The notes below the pieces were generated by a model, which was not told the origin of the DNA, searched no databases, and saw nothing but the letters and a program-made list of their open reading frames with translations. Source: Chloroflexota bacterium (GTDB lineage: Bacteria > Chloroflexota > Limnocylindria > Limnocylindrales > CSP1-4). From it: a DNA stretch of 5,953 bases. The position numbers and the translations under genes are program-made. Below, one piece after another: positions 1 to 4,721 of the stretch; positions within the stretch are counted from its first letter, which is position 1; the number at the start of each line of letters is the position of its first letter. The stretch is from positions 1-5,953 of the forward strand of contig JAKAHX010000118.1 of assembly GCA_021814735.1 (NCBI GenBank). The letters are read 5' to 3'.

Positions 1-1671
1 CCCTGGCTTGAGGTTGCTCTGCGCGAGCAGCGCACCGGCATCCGCCTGCGTCATGTTTCGCAGGTCGGGAACCGTGACCAGCTGGGTCGCCACCATCAAC
101 GTGACGCTGACGGACGACCCCTTCGCCACCATCGTCCCGGCTGGCGGGTCCTGACTCGCCACGGTCGTGAGGCCCGAGCCAGTCGGGCCGGCACCCGTCA
201 CCTTCACCGTGAGGCCCTGCGCGGCCGCGGCCTTCTGCGCGTCGGCGAGCCGGAGGCCAAGGAGCGAGGGAACCTGCACGGAGGCGCTCGCCGGCGGCGG
301 GCCGGCGAAGAACCCGCGCGACGCCAGGAGGACGATCCCGGCCGCGGCCATCAGGAGGATCACCATGGCCAGGACGCCGGCCGCCCAGGCCCAGGCATTG
401 CCACGCGGGCGGGCGTACGGCTCCGGCTCGATGGGCGCCCCGCCCACCGGTACGTACGGGGGAGGTCCATATGGCCCCGGCGCGTAGGTGCCGGGGACCG
501 CGGCACGACGCACCCCCGCCCGGGTGCCGGCCGCCGGGAAGCCGGCAGCGGGAACGGTGCCGCCGGGCGTGGCCCCGCCTTCCGCGATGCCACCTCCCGC
601 GGCAGCCGAGGGCGGGACGCCCGCCCCCGCCACGATCATCCCGCCGGCCGCCCCAGCGGCCGGCCCGCCACCTGCACCAGCTGCGCCGACCGGCGGGACC
701 GGGCGTGCTTCCCCAGCTGCCCCGCCGGCTTCCGTCGCGGCGGTGACCGGACCCGCCAGCGGACGGGGCGCCGCACCGGCCGATTGTGCGGCCTGGGCGG
801 CCGGTGAGCCGGGCGGGGCCCACGGCACCGACAGCACGGAGGCGTTCGGATCGGCGAGGAAGCCGCCCAGCGCTGCGGCCATCTCGTCGGCCGACCCGAA
901 CCGGTCCTCCGGCTCGAGCGCGAGGGCGCGCGCGACGATCGCATCGATCGCGGGCGGTACGCCCTGGCGAACGGCGGACGGACGCGGGGGCGGCTCGTTC
1001 AGGCGCGCAAGCGCCACGGCGCCTGCGGTGTCGCCCGTCCAGGCGCGCCGGCCCGTCACCATCTCGAAGAGCACCAGCCCCAGCGAGTAGACGTCGCTCG
1101 CGGCCGTCACCGGCTCGCCCCGGGCCTGCTCCGGGCTGAAGTAGTGGACGCTGCCCAGCGTGGTGCCCGGGAGCGTGAGCTGTGACTCCACCAGGGCCCG
1201 GGCGATCCCGAAGTCCACGACCTTGGCCCGGCCGTCCCGGGTCAGCAGGATGTTCGACGGCTTGATGTCGCGATGCACGATCCCCCGCGCATGCGCCGCC
1301 GACAGGGCCTCGGCAACCTGCTCGGCAATCCCCGCCGCGACGAGCGGGGGGAGCGGGCCGCGTTCCTGGAGGATCTCGGCGAGGTTCTCCCCGTCCACCA
1401 GCTCCATGACGATGAACGGCCCGGCCTCGTCGGTGCCGTAGTCGTACACGTTGACCACGTTGGGGTGGTTGAGCGACGCGGCCGACTGCGCCTCCTGCCG
1501 GAAGCGCGCGATGAAGCCAGCGTCCCGGCCGTACTGCGGGCGCAGGACCTTGACCGCGACGTCCCGGTCGAGCTGGTTGTCGTGGGCGCGATAGATGGTC
1601 GCCATCCCGCCCTCGCCGAGCAGCTCGATGAGGCGGTAGCGGCCGCCGAGGACGCGACCGACCTCGGGCAT
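1..1671 (-). CDS. pknB: PASTA-domain serine/threonine protein kinase (PknB/Stk type), 3' end cut by window edge
   Basis: Single-pass membrane kinase that should phosphorylate Ser/Thr on cytoplasmic proteins in response to an outside signal. The window shows 557 residues without a stop. The kinase domain covers about residues 10-270: glycine loop LGEGGMA (18-24), ATP lysine K41 in VAVKVL, likely helix-C glutamate E60, catalytic HRDIKPSN (133-140), metal-binding DFG (153-155) and the SVHYFSPEQARG segment (174-185). T166, T170 and T171 are candidate activation-loop phosphosites. An Ala/Gly/Pro-rich linker (about 280-420) follows, ending in a Pro/Tyr stretch, then one membrane helix (about 427-450). 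Outside it, PASTA repeat 1 spans about 464-528 and repeat 2 starts at about 531 (VTVPDL) and runs off the edge. The ATG is preceded by AGGGAG, and the N-terminus MPEVGRVLGGRYRL is typical. It lies 26 bases after galU and is probably co-transcribed. The catalytic residues are intact, so it should be active. The total number of PASTA repeats cannot be seen; the symbol is family-level only. Confidence 0.95.
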   Translation of the reverse strand, partial: MPEVGRVLGGRYRLIELLGEGGMATIYRAHDNQLDRDVAVKVLRPQYGRDAGFIARFRQEAQSAASLNHPNVVNVYDYGTDEAGPFIVMELVDGENLAEILQERGPLPPLVAAGIAEQVAEALSAAHARGIVHRDIKPSNILLTRDGRAKVVDFGIARALVESQLTLPGTTLGSVHYFSPEQARGEPVTAASDVYSLGLVLFEMVTGRRAWTGDTAGAVALARLNEPPPRPSAVRQGVPPAIDAIVARALALEPEDRFGSADEMAAALGGFLADPNASVLSVPWAPPGSPAAQAAQSAGAAPRPLAGPVTAATEAGGAAGEARPVPPVGAAGAGGGPAAGAAGGMIVAGAGVPPSAAAGGGIAEGGATPGGTVPAAGFPAAGTRAGVRRAAVPGTYAPGPYGPPPYVPVGGAPIEPEPYARPRGNAWAWAAGVLAMVILLMAAAGIVLLASRGFFAGPPPASASVQVPSLLGLRLADAQKAAAAQGLTVKVTGAGPTGSGLTTVASQDPPAGTMVAKGSSVSVTLMVATQLVTVPDLRNMTQADAGALLAQSNLKPG

Positions 1672-1697
1672 GGTCTCCCTCGCAGGCTCCGGGCCGA

Positions 1698-2579
1698 CTA
1701 CTCCCCGAGGTCCAGCCCGGCCAGGTAACTCCGGAACTCCGGGCCGACGTCAGGGCGCTGGAGCGCGAGCTCCACCGATGCCCTCAACCAGCCCATGGTG
1801 GTGCCGGCATCGTACCGCACGCCGTCGAACGCGTAACCGTACACGTCCTGTTCCGCCATCAGGGCCTGGATCGCGTCCGTAAGCTGGATCTCGCCGCCTG
1901 CGCCCCGCGGGGTCTGCTCCAGCTTGTCGAAGATCTTGGGCGTCAGCACGTAGCGCCCGATGACCGCCAGCGTCGACGGGGCCGTCCCCGCGGCGGGCTT
2001 CTCCACCAGGCCGCGCAACTTGTAGAGCCGGCTATCGCCCGTCTCCGCCGCCGGGTCGGGGTCGATGACTCCGTAGCGGGAGGTGTCCTCCGGCGGGACG
2101 TCCATGACCGCCACCACCGAGCCGTGGGTGCGTTCGAAGGCGTCCATGAGCTGCCCGATGCACGGCTGTTCGCCCACCACCACGTCGTCGGAGAGGATCA
2201 CCGCGAACGGCTCGTGGCCCACCAGCTCCTTGGCCACCAGGACGGCGTGGCCCAGGCCGAGCTGCTCCTTCTGCCGCACGTAGCTGATGGTGGCGAGGTC
2301 GCCGATGTGCCGGATCCGCCGGAGCATCTCGATGTCACCGCGCTGCTCGAGCAGGTGCTCGAGCTCGTACGAGATGTCGAAATGGTCCTCGATCGCGCGC
2401 TTCTGGCTGCTGGTGACGATGATGACCTGCTCGATGCCGGCCGCGACCGCCTCCTCCACGGCGTACTGGATGACGGGCTTGTCGACGAGGGGCAGCATCT
2501 CCTTGGGCTGTGCCTTGGTCGCGGGCAGGAACCGCGTGCCCCAGCCTGCCGCCGGGAATATCGCTTTGCGAACGCGCAT
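1698..2579 (-). CDS. galU: UTP--glucose-1-phosphate uridylyltransferase GalU
   Basis: Cytoplasmic enzyme that makes UDP-glucose and pyrophosphate from UTP and glucose-1-phosphate, feeding polysaccharide, glycolipid and envelope glycan synthesis. The 293 residues match the usual bacterial GalU length. The N-terminal nucleotide-binding signature is complete: AAGWGTRFLPATKAQPKEML (10-29), then DKPVIQYAVEEA. Further family motifs are IVTSSQKRAIEDHFD (54-68), QLGLGHAVLVAKELV (106-120), SDD (130-132, the probable metal site), YGVIDP (169-174), VEKP (192-195, whose lysine contacts the sugar phosphate in characterised GalU), GEIQLTDAI (229-237) and YDAGTTMGWLRAS (256-268). In the last motif Thr stands where many GalU proteins have Lys (GxKxG), a small variation. 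The ATG has GGAG four bases upstream. A TATACT box about 65 bases upstream suggests its own promoter, and the PASTA kinase gene follows after 26 bases. A related nucleotidyltransferase such as RmlA or GlmU is less likely, because PKEML and VEKP with this spacing are GalU-type. Confidence 0.96.
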   Translation of the reverse strand: MRVRKAIFPAAGWGTRFLPATKAQPKEMLPLVDKPVIQYAVEEAVAAGIEQVIIVTSSQKRAIEDHFDISYELEHLLEQRGDIEMLRRIRHIGDLATISYVRQKEQLGLGHAVLVAKELVGHEPFAVILSDDVVVGEQPCIGQLMDAFERTHGSVVAVMDVPPEDTSRYGVIDPDPAAETGDSRLYKLRGLVEKPAAGTAPSTLAVIGRYVLTPKIFDKLEQTPRGAGGEIQLTDAIQALMAEQDVYGYAFDGVRYDAGTTMGWLRASVELALQRPDVGPEFRSYLAGLDLGE

Positions 2580-2609
2580 GGGACTCCAGGTGCTCTCGGT
2601 CAGGCGCCA

Positions 2610-2632
2610 GGACCCGCGGATCGATGCGGTCC
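2610..2632 (-). repeat. Small inverted repeat in the galU leader
   Basis: GGACC (2610-2614) pairs with GGTCC (2628-2632). Two more inner GC pairs are possible if one base is bulged, around an ATCGAT-containing loop. On the predicted galU transcript it would lie near the 5' end, about 30 bases before the start codon. Five-base stems are common by chance in DNA this GC-rich, so a regulatory role is only a suggestion. Confidence 0.25.
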
Positions 2633-2644
2633 GGCGGCGTGGCC

Positions 2645-2650
2645 AGTATA
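2645..2650 (-). promoter_or_regulatory. Putative -10 box (TATACT) for galU and the kinase
   Basis: The minus strand reads TATACT, five of six matches to the sigma-70-type TATAAT, in a stretch otherwise almost free of A/T. A TG lies two bases upstream rather than the one base of a standard extended -10. No convincing TTGACA-like -35 stands at 16-18 bases. A start about 7 bases downstream would give a leader of roughly 60 bases before the galU ATG. It sits in the 210-base gap after the membrane-protein gene, where a promoter for the galU-kinase pair is expected. Confidence 0.5.
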
Positions 2651-2789
2651 CGCACCGCCCGACGGCGAGCGGCGGCGTGGCGCGGGAGTCGAGGGCCCGT
2701 TCGATGCGGCAGCGGTCGGGCCTCCCACCCCCTGTGCCCCTGCACCGGGGCGTCCTGCCCTCCCTCGGCGCCGCCTGGCCAGCACTGCG

Positions 2790-3863
2790 TCAGCGTGCCG
2801 GGGTGCCCGCCGCGTCGCCCGCCGCCGGATGCTCGTGCCGCGCGTGGAAGAGGACGATCCCGGTGAACGGGATCCGGATGTCGGTGAAGACCTCGATGGA
2901 GACGAGGAACCCGGCAAAGATGAACACCACCGCCAGGAAGTGCCCCAGCTCGCGCAGCTGCGTGTCCCCGAACCGGCTCGCGCTGTCGGTCACGGTCGGA
3001 ATGAAGGCCCCGATCGCGATCAGGATCGTCGACGGAACCCGGCTATGCAGCCGCCCCTCGAGGAGCGCCCGCACGGCACCGGGCAGCGACGCGACGAGGT
3101 TCACGGCGATCGCGACCGGCGAAATCAGCAGGTTGCGCAGGAAGCTGGCCGCGGGCTGGCCGCGTTCGAGCGAGTAGGCCACCACCCGCCGCTTGGGCAT
3201 GAACACGTAGGTGGAGAAGACGGCGCCGAGCAGCAGCGAGAACGCGCCCGTGACGTTCATGTACGGGGTGAGCAGGCGCAGGGTGCCCGGCAGCAGGTTG
3301 AAGACCGGCTGCCCGGAGGTCGGATCGAGCTGGTAGCCGGGCGACGGCAGGGCCGTGGCCAGCATCAGCACGAGGCTCAGCAGCGTCGCGCCCACGACCG
3401 CGACGGCGGCGACGCCCGGCCAGCGGTGATCCTCGCGGTAGGTCATCACGCCGATCACGACCGCCAGCACGAGGGCACCGGCGAAGTAGAGGACCGGCGC
3501 CATCCCGGAGTTCGGGTAGTGGTACTTCGCGTCGGTGAGGAAGGTGAACAGCCCCGCGAGAAAGAGGCTCACGGCGAACGCGTAGCCGAATCGCGTCCGC
3601 GCCAGGAGGTAGGCCGTGCCAAGCCCCAGCCAGGCCACCGACCAGACCGCCCCGGCCAGGTAGTAGGTGCGGTACAGCGCCTCGCCCCATCCCGCCGCGT
3701 CCGCGATCGCCTCGCAGCCGGCGGCGATCCCGTAGAAGAGCATCCCCGCCGCCCAGACGAGCTGGAACGCGTGGCGGCGCGAGCGGTACTGGTCGACCAG
3801 GGCCACCGCGAAGACGAGCCCGATGATCGAGGTCGCGGCGGCCAGCGGCACGGACAGGTTCAT
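2790..3863 (-). CDS. Multi-pass integral membrane protein of unknown function
   Basis: I do not recognise a named family. The 357 residues are strongly hydrophobic, with about nine or ten likely membrane helices: roughly 5-23, 33-53, 66-87, 92-110, 122-140, 150-172, 202-222, 244-262 (weaker), 277-293 and 306-326. The N-terminal part has short loops carrying Arg/Lys (DQYRSRRHAFQ, LLARTRFG), then a pattern of small and aromatic residues (MLFYGIAAGCEAIA, LYRTYYLAGAVW, LGLGTAYLLARTR). This recalls uncharacterised multi-helix proteins of Chloroflexota-type genomes; that is memory, not a search. Longer loops lie at 173-200 and 263-276, and a His-rich hydrophilic tail at 340-357. No catalytic, nucleotide-binding or kinase domain is visible, so it is not a sensor kinase despite a passing likeness to 7-helix sensor domains. 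The start was chosen for its strong GGAGGA site. Gaps of 350 bases upstream and 210 downstream suggest a single-gene unit. Confidence 0.8.
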   Translation of the reverse strand: MNLSVPLAAATSIIGLVFAVALVDQYRSRRHAFQLVWAAGMLFYGIAAGCEAIADAAGWGEALYRTYYLAGAVWSVAWLGLGTAYLLARTRFGYAFAVSLFLAGLFTFLTDAKYHYPNSGMAPVLYFAGALVLAVVIGVMTYREDHRWPGVAAVAVVGATLLSLVLMLATALPSPGYQLDPTSGQPVFNLLPGTLRLLTPYMNVTGAFSLLLGAVFSTYVFMPKRRVVAYSLERGQPAASFLRNLLISPVAIAVNLVASLPGAVRALLEGRLHSRVPSTILIAIGAFIPTVTDSASRFGDTQLRELGHFLAVVFIFAGFLVSIEVFTDIRIPFTGIVLFHARHEHPAAGDAAGTPAR

Positions 3864-3870
3864 CGACCAT

Positions 3871-3876
3871 TCCTCC
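3871..3876 (-). promoter_or_regulatory. Ribosome binding site fixing the start of the membrane protein
   Basis: The minus strand reads GGAGGA, a near-perfect Shine-Dalgarno sequence, seven bases before the ATG at 3863. It favours that ATG, which opens directly into a membrane helix (MNLSVPLAAATSIIGLVF). The upstream in-frame ATG at 3926 would add 21 charged, Cys/Arg-containing residues and has no comparable site. Confidence 0.8.
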
Positions 3877-3915
3877 ACGGCGCGCGGGCACGGGCGATCC
3901 AGCGAGCAGATCCTT

Positions 3916-3935
3916 GCCCGGGCCACCTCCCGGGC
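3916..3935. repeat. Perfect 7-bp inverted repeat upstream of the membrane-protein gene
   Basis: GCCCGGG (3916-3922) and CCCGGGC (3929-3935) flank a six-base loop. On the minus strand the loop reads AGGTGG, which resembles a ribosome site but lies over 50 bases before the ATG. No T-run follows on either strand, so it is not a standard intrinsic terminator. It may be a leader hairpin or an operator, or chance in GC-rich DNA. Confidence 0.4.
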
Positions 3936-4175
3936 CGGAACACGATGCGCGAGGCCGCCATGCGCGTGACGTCGGCTCCTGTCGACGCGCGGAAGCCGGG
4001 CACGTCCAGGCGCCCGGATCGCGCGGGCGCGCGCATCGTACTACGGCGCCAGCGGACTGCCCCAGGTTCGCGTGTACCGCGCCAGCGGGGTGCCGTCGGC
4101 GGCGTGGCGGCCCGGCGGACGGCCCGTGCCAGTCACCGGGGGCGCGACCGCGGGTGTCAGGACGGGCCCCGGGGA

Positions 4176-4226
4176 TCAGGCGGGGCCGCGGGCGTCAGGC
4201 GGGGCCGCAGGCGTCAGGCGGGGACG
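4176..4226. repeat. 19-bp tandem repeat, about 2.7 copies, overlapping a stop codon
   Basis: The unit TCAGGCGGGGCCGCGGGCG (4176-4194) is followed directly by a copy with one change, G to A (4195-4213), and then a partial copy (4214-4226, 12 of 13 bases). The partial copy contains the last codons and TGA stop of the small Cys/His gene. On the minus strand every unit starts with CGCCTGA-type sequence, so a TGA recurs every 19 bases, each in a different frame. It looks like a local slippage duplication of the gene's 3' end. Confidence 0.85.
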
Positions 4227-4588
4227 AACTCGTGCGCGTCCCGGTGCAGGCCGTCGCAGAGGCCGAGGCGCGGCGGGTCACCGGGGATCGCGACCGGCCG
4301 CATGATCTCGCGGATCCCGGAGTGCCGGCACGCCAGGTAGCCGTGGCGCGCCATCCAGGCGCGGACGCAGGCGGGGTTGTCGTGGAACTGGTGGGGCCCC
4401 GGGTTGAGGCGGGGCTGCTGGTCGGCCCAGACCGGCGATTCCGTGGAGACGATGTCCATGATGGAGACCCGGAACGGACGCTCGTCGATGTGCCCGCCGC
4501 AGCCGGCGCAGCGGCGGGCGTCGGCCTCCGTGAAGATCGTGGGGATCCGGATCCCCAGGTACTCGTTGCCGCGGAACGTCTTCGCCAT
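4214..4588 (-). CDS. Small Cys/His-rich protein, probable zinc-binding, function unknown
   Basis: I do not recognise the family. The protein has 124 residues with no signal peptide or membrane helix, so it is likely cytoplasmic. It starts MAKTFRGNEYLGIRIPTIF and carries a zinc-knuckle-like CAGCGGH at 27-33, followed by FHDNPAC (68-74), CRHSG (87-91) and LCDGLHRDAH (110-119). C27 and C30 with H69 and C74 could form one zinc site resembling a treble-clef or ribbon fold; this is inference from residue spacing. The ATG at 4588 has AGGGG four bases upstream. The frame stays open as far as 4882, but that would run into the transporter gene and add Arg/Ser-rich shadow sequence. It lies 133 bases after the transporter, behind a -10-like box and a long leader hairpin. 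Varied composition with normal acidic, aromatic and aliphatic content, unlike the shadow frames, supports a real gene. Confidence 0.7.
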   Translation of the reverse strand: MAKTFRGNEYLGIRIPTIFTEADARRCAGCGGHIDERPFRVSIMDIVSTESPVWADQQPRLNPGPHQFHDNPACVRAWMARHGYLACRHSGIREIMRPVAIPGDPPRLGLCDGLHRDAHEFVPA

Positions 4589-4608
4589 CTGGCCCCTGCC
4601 GGTTCGAG

Positions 4609-4639
4609 GGTCGGTCCGTGCGTCACGGTGCGACCGACC
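4609..4639. repeat. Long inverted repeat in the leader of the Cys/His gene
   Basis: GGTCGGTC (4609-4616) and GACCGACC (4632-4639) are perfect 8-bp complements. Inside them CGTG (4617-4620) pairs with CACG (4624-4627) around a three-base CGT loop, leaving a four-base bulge. The whole could form a 12-bp hairpin that ends about 20 bases before the ATG at 4588. No T-run follows on the minus strand, so it is not a classical terminator of the transporter gene. It starts about 12 bases after the -10-like box at 4651-4656, the right place for an operator or a 5' transcript hairpin. Confidence 0.65.
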
Positions 4640-4650
4640 GATGCACGGCC

Positions 4651-4656
4651 AGCATA
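4651..4656 (-). promoter_or_regulatory. Possible -10 box (TATGCT) for the Cys/His gene
   Basis: The minus strand reads TATGCT, four of six matches to TATAAT including TAT and the final T, in a very GC-rich gap. No clear -35 box is seen. A start near 4644 would give a leader of about 55 bases that opens with the inverted repeat at 4609-4639. Position relative to the gene is good, sequence support is moderate. Confidence 0.35.
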
Positions 4657-4721
4657 CCCGCTCAGGGCGGCCGGCGCCGCTCGGCGTGACCCGGCGGAGC
4701 CGGAACGCGGGTGCCACGCCG

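Larger units (their letters stand above)
3864..4213. other. 350-base intergenic region ahead of the membrane-protein gene
   Basis: I find no convincing gene here. It holds, from the membrane-gene side, the GGAGGA ribosome site, a perfect 7-bp inverted repeat (3916-3935), and at the far end the 19-bp tandem repeats next to the small Cys/His gene. On the minus strand TACGAT (4040 to 4035) keeps the key -10 positions (TA...AT) but has no partner -35, so a promoter there is only possible. A short stem GCCCCG/CGGGGC (4166-4171 with 4181-4186) lies just past the small gene's stop and lacks a T-run. Reading frames that stay open through it on either strand have the random composition of GC-rich shadow frames. 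Confidence 0.5.

Noticed and set aside
488..1090. Open frame of 200 codons on the plus strand
   Set aside because: It is antisense to the kinase linker and the end of the kinase domain. Its Ala/Pro/Gly content mirrors the linker's low-complexity DNA.
2736..2751. Possible intrinsic terminator after the membrane-protein gene (GCCCC/GGGGC stem)
   Set aside because: The stem is only 5 bp and no T-run follows on the minus strand, so it does not meet the usual terminator pattern.
3043..3891. Open frame of 282 codons on the minus strand starting MPARRGGMVDEPV
   Set aside because: It overlaps the membrane-protein gene in another frame. The GGAGGA site is spaced for the ATG at 3863 (seven bases), and this frame is Arg/Gly-rich without helices or motifs.
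2124..4340. Open frame of 738 codons on the plus strand
   Set aside because: It lies antisense to most of galU, the whole membrane-protein gene and their intergenic DNA. Its Arg/Asp/His/Gly-rich, hydrophilic composition is what the complement of a GC-rich hydrophobic gene gives. No domain or ribosome site supports it.
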